DNA of 64,000 nt, taken from positions 1,488,001-1,552,000 of the forward strand of contig OZ025256.1 in the NCBI GenBank assembly GCA_964019135.1. Reading direction: 5' to 3'. A program made the translations under genes and the position numbers. The notes beneath the pieces were generated by a model, which ran no database searches, was not told the DNA's origin, and worked only from the letters and a program-made list of their open reading frames with translations. The DNA is from Arenicola marina (Eukaryota > Annelida > Polychaeta > Arenicolidae). Every line of letters begins with the position of its first letter. Within the stretch, counting starts at the first letter, position 1. This document shows positions 54,720-64,000 of this stretch, in pieces.

Positions 54720-57700
54720 TACATTAGAGTAGTCAAATATCATTTATTCAAACCAAGTGTACAAAAGAAAAGAAAGAAAAGAAAAAAAAAGAAAAAAAAA
54801 ACGGGATCCTGCATGCATCAAGTCAAAAAAGAAAAAAAGAAAAAAGAAATAGTAGTAAAACAGGTAAAAGAAGAAAAGCAAAAAAGTATACACTTGGTTG
54901 GGGAGACTCCAACTAAAACCCTAGCTGGGTTGCTGGCGTTGGAGCCACCCAAATATTAAATAAGAAAAAAATCGTTAAGCGGCATATAAACACGGGCCAA
55001 CTATAATGTCATAGTTATTAATTACAATAAAACACTCAAGTCAGTTGCACGCGGCAGGTATAACAGTGTGGAATATTACAGTCATAAGAATATGTATTAA
55101 CAATAAGGTGTTTAATATATTTTGAATACCCTTCTAAACTATGCGTATGAACCTTTTGAATAATTTGGCTTGGTTCATTATTGACGACTTCAACCAGACT
55201 ATATATAATACATTTCGTAACAAAGTCCTGGTGAGCTCTAACGGTGGGAGCATAGTTTCGGTAGCGAGTATAATGAGTATGCACGTCGTCATTTCGGACC
55301 ATGGACAGTTTATAAAAATAGCCAGGTAATTTTTCATTAGTTAATTTGTGATAAAATTTTAATTTTTGTAAACGATGTATGTCTTCTAATTTTAGTAGAT
55401 TTAGGCGCTTAAACAATGGTTCTGTATGTGCGCTATACCCACTCAAAGTAACAATGCGTATGGCTTTTTTTTGCAGTTTACATAGTCTGTCTGCTTGATA
55501 ACCCCAGGCTAGAATACCATAGTTTAAGTGCGGTAATATTAGAGTGTTATATATAGTCAATAGAATATGCTTAGGCAAGGTATATTTTAATTTGTATAAA
55601 ATTCCAATTACCTTAGATATTTTACATGCGATTTTTTCGATATGACTGTGCCACTTCATGTGTTTATTTATGATTACACCCAGCATATCAAAATTGTCTA
55701 CATGCTCTAAAATAGTGTTGTTCATGTAAAGCTGGGGAATTTGCACTCTCTTTTGTGGCGTTTGACATACCATAAACTTACATTTGTTAGGGTTTAAAGA
55801 CAGTCGGTTTATATTTAACCAGTCGCATATTTTAGACAGTTCATTATTTAATATATCGCTGCAATCTAGGGCAGTGGACTCCTTCATAATGGGCCTTAGA
55901 GTACTCAATAAACTGGTATCGTCCGCATAAATGATAAATTTAAAGAGGGTACTGGCGGAGACTATATCGTTGATATATGTTATAAATAAGAGGGGGCCAA
56001 GAATTGAACCCTGCGGGACCCCTGTTGTTATAAGAGAAAGGTCTGAATCGCTATTTTCAATATGGACGTACTGCTTACGATCTTTTAAATAACTAGTTAA
56101 AAGCAGACCTGCGTTTCCCGAGACTCCATAGTGGTCTAATTTTTGTAAAAGAATACTTGATTAATCGTGTCAAACGCTTTGGAGAGATCAAGAAATATAT
56201 TGATAGGCACATCTCCCACGTCCATCTCCTGCAGAGTCCGATCGACTAATTCGAGGATTGCTAATTCTGATGAGTGTTTAGCCCTCAAACCGTACTGACA
56301 GTCATTTAATAACTTATTAATTTGAAAGTGTTGATACAGCTGCTCAACTATAACTTTCTCAAACACTTTAGAAAAAGCGGGCAATACTGATATCGGTCTG
56401 TAATTATTTACTAATTTTTCATCGCCGCTTTTAAACACCGGAATGACTTTAGCTATTTTTAGTTTATCTGGAAAGATTCCAGTTGTAATTGACTGATTAA
56501 TGACATGAGAGAGAGCTTCGCTTACTTCTGGTTTTATGTCTTTCAGGAATTTAACAGAAATATTGTCATGCCCATAACTAGCCTTTGGCTTTAAAACCAT
56601 CAATAACCTTTTCGACATGATTTGCAGAAACAGTATTTAAGTTTAATTTATTTTTACAAGGAGCATGCAGATACTTTTTGAAGGAAATATCACAGGTCTT
56701 ATTTAGTTTCCCAGCGAGATTTGGTCCAATATTAGTAAAGAAGGCATTAAACTTAGTAACTATTTCAAGTTGGTCTGAGGTTGCTTGCCCGTCTATAGTG
56801 AAATAATCTGGGAGTTTTTTCTTATCCTTTGACCTGTTTAATATGTCTTTAAGAGTACTCCAGGTTTGTTTCATATCACTTTTACATTTTTCAAAACGGG
56901 ACTGAAAATATTGTCTCTTTGCTAGTTGAATATTGCGCCTTAAAATGCCATTATACGTACGAAGATTAGTGTTAAGCGTATCATATAGTTCACTCTCCAT
57001 TGGGGTTGTTTTTACCTTTTTGTATAGTTTATCACGAAAGGCAATCGACTTCAATATACCGGCCGTAATCCAGTTTGCTTTCTTATGCTTTCGCTTATTA
57101 AATTTAACAGTTCTGATTGGAAAATGCTTCTCTTTTAGATTGAGAATAATATCTTCAATTATGTTTTAGTTGTCATTCGGGTTTGCTGTTAAACTAGTAT
57201 CCAGTTTATCGGAAACGTCAATCGATGAAAGCTCATTTCTCAGGTTTAACAAACCTTCTGGGCAAAGCTTCTTGATTTTTACAAACTTAGGCGTTTTAGC
57301 GCAGCTTTGTGAGGTGCGCATACAAACAAAATAAGGTAAATGGTCAGAGATCAATTTTACAATTACCCCAGCAGTGGTTTGTAACGTATTTGGCGAAAGT
57401 TTGCAGTAAAAGTTATCTATCAAAGAGGCTCTATTTTTTGATAACCTAGTTGGAAGCGTTATTTTAGGAAAAAAACTCAATGTGGTGACAGTCTCAAAAA
57501 AATCGTTTATGACAGCTTTATCATAAATTTTAAGGAGATCAATATTGTAATCCCCAGCAATGACCACTTCCTTGTTTTGTTTATCAATCGATCTAAGATA
57601 CTGGTTGAACTGTTCAGTGAATAGTCTATAGTTTTCGTTCAAGTCTCGTGGAGGTCTGTAAATATTACCTATAATAATATTCTTTTTCATAAATCTGCCA

Positions 57701-58403
57701 GATATGTTCACAAATTGTCCTTCCCAATTAGTTTTTTCTCCTGTATAAGATATAGAGGTATAATCATATTCCTCCTTTAAATATATAATTAAACCTCCAT
57801 GAGCACTGCACGAGCGTCCTTGTGATATAATATTGTAACCATGTAATTTAAACAGAGTAAGATCGGCATCAGCCGATAACCAAGTCTCTTGGATAGATAT
57901 AGCGCTAAAATCATGACCTCGTTCTCTTACTGTTTCTAAAAATATTCTAAGTTCATCAAATTTTGCAGATATGGAACAACAATTTAAACTTAATACAGAA
58001 AAATCAGACTAGTTACAATTCAAACAATTAATTAAGTGATCATCGTCATTATAATAAGGGGAGTGTTGAATAAATTCAGGTTCACCATTAGGGTTAACAT
58101 TCCCTTCGTTATCGCCGTTCATCTTCAGAGTTTCAATAAGTGAATTTTGATTTACACCACCAAATTGTTGTAGAATGTCACCATCAAGATCCTTCTCTAA
58201 CATAAGAGAAATACAGTTGACATATCATAACACAGGATACACTGCACTCTCGCGAACAATGTACAACAGTTATTAATAACAAATAGTGAGCGATAATAAG
58301 GTAAAAACACATAATTGCACCCTACTCTAGCATTAACAGATCCGCGTGAAACAAGAACTGAAAAAACACGATATTTACAGTTAGGTTCACCACTATTAAA
58401 CAT
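54720..58403 (-). pseudogene. Jockey/CR1-like LINE ORF2 remnant
   Basis: Minus strand in order: MLEKDLDG.. (from 58203), TAG at 58011-58009, then SVLSLNCCSISAKFDELRIF, AISIQETWLS, GNIYRPPRDLN, VIAGDYNIDLL and LISDHLPYFV (apurinic-like endonuclease; stop TAA at 57168-57166). Next, frame-shifted near 56600, YGHDNISVKFLKDI, VIPVFKSGDEKLVNNYRPIS, IFLDLSKAFDTIN and, shifted again near 56150, GVPQGSILGPLLFITYINDI and FIIYADDTSLLSTL (RT, YADD intact). It ends LAWGYQADRLCKLQKKAIRI, HTEPLFKRLNLLKLEDIHRL. Two stops and two frameshifts leave it inactive. The 3' UTR has oligo-pyrimidine runs and AATAAA at about 54749. Confidence 0.88.
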
Positions 58404-59279
58404 ACGGGGAACCAGTTGGGGCCATATCTTGGCGGCAGCATGAGCACAAAAAAACAGAAAGCGAACAAAGACAGTTGGGGCGGGGGGTGTGGGGGGAGGG
58501 GCTGGGCTTGAGCCAGGGTTTTATGAATTGAGGCTTGGGAGAGAGAGCAGGTGAGACATTAAGTTTTGACTGCAGAAGCCCATTACTTGCACGGTACGAT
58601 GGTTCCGCGTGTGCGGCAAAGGACCGCTGCTGTGCCGTCCTGGCGTCCTAAAGCAAAACTACCACACGAGCTATAAGCTATTAACTCACATTAGGAACGC
58701 AAGCGGGCAGTGACGGGAGCTGACCACACACCATATACCGGCCACAAGCGCTAGCAAGGTCTGGCAATTAGTGCCTGAGTGAAACTGGCAGTTTGAAATC
58801 GTTTGGAGCAATCTAGCGAATTGCAGGCCTTTTCAGTTTAGACAAATTGACTTAAATCTGACATGAAACTTACTTCACTTCAGTGCAAGTCACGACAAAA
58901 ATACCTTTGGTCTGAACAAACCGCGAAATGTGAGTGGCAATACATTATACACAGTTATGTTTCACTACCTCGTTCAGTGCTACAATGGTACAATGCCCCA
59001 TGCATAGTGACATTCAGCAGTTGTTGGGTTATGTACACCATTCTCAGGGCTGGAAGTGCTGGAGGTAAACAAGAGCGAGGGTGGGGGGTGGGGGTACTGG
59101 TGGTGTACATTGCAATAACGGTTACATTATCGTACACACATACAGACGCACATTATGACAGGATGTTGTGATATTCTGGAACAAACGGTGTATACAAAAT
59201 GAGAAGTGATAGATATCCCAACCATCAAGATGAGCAGAATAGCTGTGTAGTCCAATAAAGTCACTTAAATGTTAATCAA
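58404..59279 (-). other. Gap between ORF1-like and LINE ORF2
   Basis: No coding signal. Contains G/C-rich runs at 58476-58500 and 59080-59095. If both ORFs belong to one LINE this is an unusually long inter-ORF region; if not, it holds the 5' boundary of the LINE. Confidence 0.4.
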
Positions 59280-60385
59280 TCACGGCTGTAGGCGCATTTC
59301 CTCACGTTTCATGAGAGCTGCGTCAACTGCCTTTTCATGAATGTCAAACCTCTTGCCAGCTGTTATTCGTCCCGGATGATTCGTGGAGATGAAGACAACA
59401 ATGTCAATTTGCTATCGCAGGTGATTACCTGCCCCGTGATTGCCGTCGTCTTGCCAGCTCTCTTGAAACTTAGCCTTGGTATCCGACAGCCTGAAGGCTG
59501 CGACGTTGTGGGCTGATGCCGCCAGAACAGGATTCAGGAGCAGCTTCCTGTAGGCTTGACGTACTTCCTGGATGGTTCCGGCTTGTGCCACGGTTGCCAT
59601 GATGGATACACCACTGGAAGTGATAGGAGCGCCTGGTATCAGCTCCGGCGCTTCCTTTCCGAGGATATTTCTTTCTTCCAGAGACATGTCAAGGATGTCC
59701 CTTGCTGACACCGCAGGTAGGTAGTCATTTTGCTTGTCATTGTTAATGTATAGGGCATTGTTTGTAATCCTGGTTTTGATAGATTGCGGTGCTGCACGGG
59801 TCTTCATTATTTGGGCCTGTTCTCCGAATTTGCGTCTTTCCTCAAAGATCTCAGGTGGGTTGTGGGGTGATACTTTTATCTTGTCTTTCCCTTTTGGAAA
59901 ATGCTCCCGACCGAACTGCAGGATTTTCTCTGCGTCCTTGTAATTAAGCAGTTTGACCACAATTGGTCTGATTTTCTTAGAGCTTGTGATCTTTGGGCCA
60001 AGCCGATGGCATCTCTCTATGGTGGGGTGATATGAGTAGCCATACCTGGTGAGAGCTGATATCACAGTCACTTCGCAGTCTTCACTGGCTTCAGGCTCTG
60101 GAATCTGGTGAAATAAAAGATTATTCCTCATGGACCGCCATTTGATTTCGACACAGTCATCCCGAAGCTGTCTGAGCATAATATCCTGCTTCACAACAAT
60201 TCCTCTCATCACATTTAGCTCTCTTTTGAGGTCCTTGTTATCCATTTGTAAAATGGCCATCTGACTGGCTAAGTCACCGGCATCTGCTTCATGGGATGCC
60301 AACTGTTCAGTAATACCATTGGGTCCATATATTTCACTGTGTCTTCACTTTTAGTTCTGAATCTTTTCCTCGACCTCTTCCCCAT
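59280..60385 (-). CDS. L1-ORF1-like RNA-binding protein fused to IMPACT/UPF0029-like domain
   Basis: An ATG at 60385 begins a basic leader (MGKRSRKRFRTKSEDT). A frameshift near 60320 leads into the long frame (60302-59412, no ATG). Order: coiled-coil-like LASQMAILQMDNKDLKRELN, RRM-like core (RNNLLFHQIPEPE, IERCHRLGPK, RPIVVKLLNYKDAEKIL), C-terminal-like PPEIFEERRKFGEQAQIMK as in LINE ORF1 (Transposase_22) proteins. After a linker come TIQEVRQAYRKLLLNPVLAA, SAHNVAAFRL, ESWQDDGNHGAGNHLR, TAG at 59414-59412, and in the same frame QIDIVVFISTNHPGR, AGKRFDIHEKAVDAALMK to TGA at 59280. The second half matches the IMPACT N-terminal (YigZ) pattern: AxxHNxxAxR, DDGE.GAG, VVV.R..GG..LG..RF, A..AL. It lies inside the piggyBac TIRs, 1.1 kb upstream of the LINE ORF2. 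It may be that LINE's ORF1 or separate cargo. Confidence 0.7.
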
Positions 60386-60739
60386 TCAGCCGTGTGTGTT
60401 ATATCGTTCAAGAGTAGCCCACAACAGAAAAATATCGAAAACTTTGCTGCCGCCAAGAAAACACACCTTTACACCACCGCCATGTTTGTGTAGGATACAC
60501 ATGTGTGTCATGGAATTCCATTGGATGACTAAGTTGGTGAGCTTCAACTTTTATCCAATCACGATGAAGTTTGCAAACGCATATATGCGTCTGTAAGTAT
60601 TCAGCGCTGTTGCGGGGCCGCGCATGTGTGCGTCAGCGGGGTTTCGCATGCACTCACTGGCAGCGCTTATATGCGTCTTGCGGGCTGCGCGGGTGGGATT
60701 CGGGAGCGCGTCGATGGTAGGCAAAGAGTTAACCTTCCT

Positions 60740-61640
60740 ACAACCTCTGGCACGACCAACCGGAGGGATGTCCCCGGCTGATCGGCTGGCTGATCCTACC
60801 AACTACTAAACCCCTAACCCCAGTGCCGACTCCTTCCTATGGTCGCTCGGCCCCCCGCCATCTCGGTATGTCCTCCTAGGTTCTCTTACCAATCCAGCCT
60901 TACTCGCTGGCCACGGCGTGGAATGGGCGCGTCTCCCTCCGTGTCGGGCATCCTTACCAGCACTTCCGGCTCGTCGGAAGCATCCGACTGGTAGGATACT
61001 TGGTCAGGTTCGTCTTCATCATCCTCTTGCAGGCCACTGTCCGGGGTTAGCGGATCCCCCCTTGATCCTAGCGGTTGCTGTGCAGTAACGCCATATCTAG
61101 CTTCCTACCGGGAAGTTCACTGGGGTTGCCCTCATGTCGTAGCCGGTCTTCTGCCGGACCGCTGCCTTGCAGCTCTCCCGACGGGCAATCTGATGGCCAA
61201 TCTCCATCGCATCGCGCAACCACCGATATGCGGTATAACACCCAAAACAAGCTACCCACTATGCTGGCCATCTCACATCTCCAAGACAAACACTACCCGG
61301 TTTGATCTTGTACTTATAGAGCGACAAACGAAGAAAACAAAATCAGTAATACATGCGGCAAGCAGTGTTCACTATAAACACATATAACTCTTGACCACCG
61401 ATATGCTGGCCATCGCACATCCTCATCAATGGTATTCATTTCCAGAACATTAGCCAACACCCCACCCTCTACCTTCCCCAACGCCCGAATGAGGCCATCC
61501 AGTAACATATCATCCTGGTCACGGCACCAGTGTAATATTTCTTGCCCGGCTTTCGCCGGGAAAGACTAAGCGTACTTCTCAGCCACCAGGTTCGATCAGA
61601 TCGGTATTTGCAAGGAAAAAAACTAACGTCAACACTGGCA
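60740..61640. other. Right flank of the piggyBac insertion, no clear gene
   Basis: GC-rich sequence similar in character to 51.25-52.45 kb on the other side. A GCCCGGCTTTCGCCGGGAAAG hairpin sits at about 61541-61562. No domain recognised on either strand. Confidence 0.4.
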
Positions 61641-61643
61641 GGG

Positions 61644-61840
61644 TTACAGTTCACTCAGACTTTATTAAACTACTTAAACGGCGAGGAAACTTAATGTTAT
61701 CCACAACAGGTAGTTACCCATATCTAGCGTACTACGTTTAACTAGCTAACAGGACCTGGGGCTGGAGCCCCATACGTATAGGGCTTCAGCACCCCAGTGC
61801 CTTGTCCCCTTGACGTCAAGGTGAATACAACACTTACGGT
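61644..61840 (-). repeat. LTR-like direct repeat, right copy
   Basis: TTCACTCAGACTTTATTAAA, CTACTTAAACG (61646-61680), then 140 bp of unique sequence, then GTGAATACAACACTTACGG (61821-61840). The left copy (51187-51243) lacks the middle. On the minus strand GATATAGATATATATTGAAG (about 61880-61900) could be the LTR TATA region and TTTAATAAAGTC its poly(A) signal. Together with the left copy it suggests an LTR element into which the piggyBac inserted. Confidence 0.55.
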
Positions 61841-62289
61841 TGGCGTAGGTCCTTCCTGACTTGAGTTATTTAATCCTTCAATATATATCTATATCCTCTA
61901 ACTTGCGGACTCCCGACACGTGTCTGGTCGCCCGCATTCCCTGTGTCTAACTGCCCGCCAGCCGGCTAGATCCAGATCCCTTCCTTTGTCCCCCCGAGGC
62001 ACGCCCCAGGGGAGACGCGGGATGATCCCGATAAGGGCACAGACCAGTCACGTGACCAGTCTGGCCCCCATCTATGGCAAGCCGACGGCTTAGCTATCCA
62101 AAACAATCATCGTTAATTCTAGAAATACTACACACACACTGGCCGGTGGTCAATAAACGACAAAACGGTCAAGGTTCGGTTAAAGGCGATTTTGGAAAGT
62201 ATGCGCTTCGTTGCTCGGTCGGGGATGGTCGGGGGCAGTTGGTGTGGTTTTCCCCTTTCGGGACGTCACGTTGTCTGTGGACTACACCT

Positions 62290-62720
62290 TTAGGGGAGGG
62301 TATCCCGACGGCGAGAAGTAGGTGAATGGTTGACACGACGAGGGTGGCGCATAGAACTGTCATCTCGGCGTAGACGGCTCTGTTTACCGCGGAGACAGAT
62401 TCTAACAGTGTCGTTATGGTCGTATGGAAACACAAACGCTTGGGTAGAAGGAATACCAGCGTTGATAGGTAGTAGAGCCAGAGCACGGCGGGTTCGAATA
62501 AAAACAAGCACAAAAATCAAGAGACTAGTAATGCTAATGAGAGTGGATCCTGAGAAGGGGAGCCAGGGCTGCTGCAGCCAAGATAGGTTGGGCCACCTAC
62601 TACTAAACTGAGTAGCTAGGATGGCATCAGCCTTAGTCGCAAAGAGTTGATTGTTTCCATGGATTTTCTGCGACAACGTTTTGAAATCGAGAGAAAACTG
62701 TTGATCCGTTTGGACTAACT
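62290..62720 (-). pseudogene. Possible membrane-protein (envelope-like) remnant, C-terminal part
   Basis: A minus frame, opening after a TAG at about 62720, ends in a soluble stretch, a tryptophan-rich segment (SSRWPNLSWLQQPW), then one hydrophobic span (STLISITSLLIFVLVFI) followed by a basic stop-transfer (RTRR) and a tail. This layout fits the C-terminus of a type I membrane protein such as an errantivirus-like envelope. It lies just upstream (minus sense) of the LTR-like repeat, where an env gene would sit. No name-able motif, so low confidence. Confidence 0.35.
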
Positions 62721-62859
62721 ATGTCCGATTGTCCTTCTGTAATTTAAAGTCAGAGATTTCAACTACAGTCTCGTCAATCGAAGTTGGGTGGGCAGAGATT
62801 TCAACTAGTCTCTTCAATCGAAGTTGGGTAGGTAGAGGGCATGAAAGGTGGGTAAGTTG

Positions 62860-63190
62860 GCCGGATGTAAAAATGTTGATACGTCGCGCTTGGAATCACT
62901 AGTCGAGATTTGGGGTGGTATGATAAACTTGCTCGTGTGGATGCCATACCCACAGGAAACCTGGAACCTGCATTATGCATTTACAACCTTTAATAGGTTT
63001 AGGTGGTTTTCCTGCACAAGTTATTGTCGGTGTGCGATCGCTGCCGCTTGCAATGTAGTATCTGACAGATCAATCAATCCCTCGTACAAAGAATCCACGT
63101 GATAACGGATGTCCCTAATAGCGGTCACATCGACTGGGTCATCGAAGTATATGGACGCGGCGCAACTTGGTACTGAGCGTACCTTTAGAC
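62860..63190 (-). pseudogene. Possible ectodomain remnant of the same protein
   Basis: Minus frames with AIRDIRYHVDSLYEGLIDLS and, after a stop at about 63020, a Cys-containing stretch (GCKCIMQVPGFLWVW). They are broken by several stops. Assignment to the membrane-protein remnant is by position and sense only. Confidence 0.25.
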
Positions 63191-63717
63191 TCGTAACAGA
63201 TCTTCAGCGCTTAACGTCACGTCCCTGACAGGAAGCATAAATGTCGTGGTCAAATTCCGTATAGTAACTGGCGTCTCTTGTGAAACCAAAGTAGGAGAGC
63301 ACAGAAGTAATGAGGGTCGTATTCGAGGTTGTCGTATTCAGCGGAATAGGGAGAGCAATGACACTGATTACGTCAAGATATGCTTCTGGTAGTGGCTACT
63401 GGAATTCTCGGGCAGCCTGACTCGGTTACGTAACCAGCTCACTGCAAGCATCAACGATTGGTGAACTAGACTATTGCGGATAACTTAAATACAACACGAC
63501 ATAATTTAATTATAATATCTGGTCTGCATGGCTGTATCGTAACATAATTAATAACTACGTAATTAAATAATGGCCATGTGTTCTGGTAATTGATTGAGCG
63601 CGCTGTCATTAAGGGATGGGTATATGCCATAGAAATGGATGGAGCGGATATGTCGCTAAATATTGGCCATATTTAATCAATTGATTTTGCGCACTGTCAT
63701 TACATAATGACCATGTG

Positions 63718-64000
63718 CCATAGAAATGTATCTGAGAGGATGACTGTCTCTGAGAGGATGAATCTGAGAGGATCACTGAGAGGATGACTGTCTCTGATGT
63801 CTCTGAGAGGATGACTGTCTCTGATGTTTCTGAGAGGATGACTGTCTCTGAGAGGAAGACCTTGAGGATAGTGACTGTCTTTGAGAGGATGACTATCTCT
63901 GAGAAGATGACTATCTCTGAGAAGATGACTGTCTCTGAGAAGATGACTGTCTCTGAGAGGATGACTGTCTCGCAGAGTTTGACTCTGAGAGGATGACTGT
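63718..64000 (+). repeat. Minisatellite GAGAGGATGACTGTCTCT
   Basis: About 14 units of GAGAGGATGACTGTCTCT with 12-27-bp variants (GAGAAGATGACT, GATGTCTCT). It continues to the window edge. The 70-codon frame across it (MTVSERMTVSE..) is the repeat translated. Confidence 0.95.

Larger units (their letters stand above)
52455..60732 (-). mobile_element. piggyBac element, 8.3 kb, with nested LINE
   Basis: Left boundary TTAA (52455-52458) then CTCTTTGCCTACC (52459-52471); right boundary GGTAGGCAAAGAG (60716-60728) then TTAA (60729-60732). These are perfect 13-bp TIRs with TTAA target duplication, as expected for piggyBac. Inside, on the minus strand, are the intact transposase (54541-52856), a LINE ORF2 remnant (58403-55036) and an ORF1/IMPACT-like fusion (60385-59280). 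An autonomous piggyBac is usually 2-4 kb, so about 5 kb is extra. Confidence 0.9.

Noticed and set aside
54771..54860. Lys-rich ORF segment (KKRKKRKKKKKK)
   Set aside because: Antisense of pyrimidine runs in the LINE 3' UTR.
63784..63996. 70-codon MTVSERMTVSE protein
   Set aside because: Pure minisatellite translation.

Overview
This is eukaryotic, metazoan-type DNA with no rRNA, canonical tRNA gene, operon or complete multi-exon host gene. It is intron-bearing (several GT-AG donor/acceptor pairs join reading frames in phase) and dominated by mobile-element remains. Abundant MITEs and foldbacks, tRNA-derived SINEs, TTAGGG-type repeats, and remnants of KDZ, MULE, piggyBac, YqaJ, SGNH, BEN, MADF and HECT families suggest an aquatic invertebrate. 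Amphioxus or a similar animal is my best guess, at low confidence.

Layout. 0-22 kb: a reverse-transcriptase scrap, tRNA-derived SINEs (one dimeric), a TIR element filled with telomere-like repeats, many small TIR/foldback elements, a Tigger-like element, a LINE 3' end with a TTATC tail, then four consecutive long inverted repeats (15.4-18.3 kb) and a block of minisatellites. 22-38 kb: a minus-strand graveyard of gene fragments (HECT, MULE, MADF, a second transposase, YqaJ, two SGNH hydrolases), partly duplicated 4-6.5 kb apart, with LINE 3' copies inserted; two of these have clean 14-bp target-site duplications. 36.9-47.2 kb: a tandem array of KDZ-transposase remnants (period 3,572 bp). Two copies are interrupted by the same 1,502-bp solo-LTR-like insertion, and two others preserve the empty site. 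The left-most copy runs in frame through a splice donor into four small exons encoding a Tudor-like tail. 48.5-51.1 kb: a second broken YqaJ gene and a spliced BEN-domain gene.

52.455-60.732 kb: an 8.3-kb piggyBac element bounded by TTAA and 13-bp perfect TIRs. Its transposase is intact and carries DDD plus a C-terminal cysteine-rich domain. Between the transposase and the right TIR lie a decayed Jockey/CR1-like LINE ORF2 and, farther upstream, an ORF that joins an L1-ORF1-like RNA-binding region to what looks like an IMPACT/UPF0029 (YigZ) domain. That fusion is the most unusual object here. 61-64 kb: LTR-like repeats, possible envelope-like membrane-protein remnants, and a short satellite at the window edge.

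Nearly every coding remnant from 23 kb onward is on the minus strand, apart from the LINE 3' fragments. Only the piggyBac transposase looks fully intact; most other protein-coding calls are fragments or pseudogenes.
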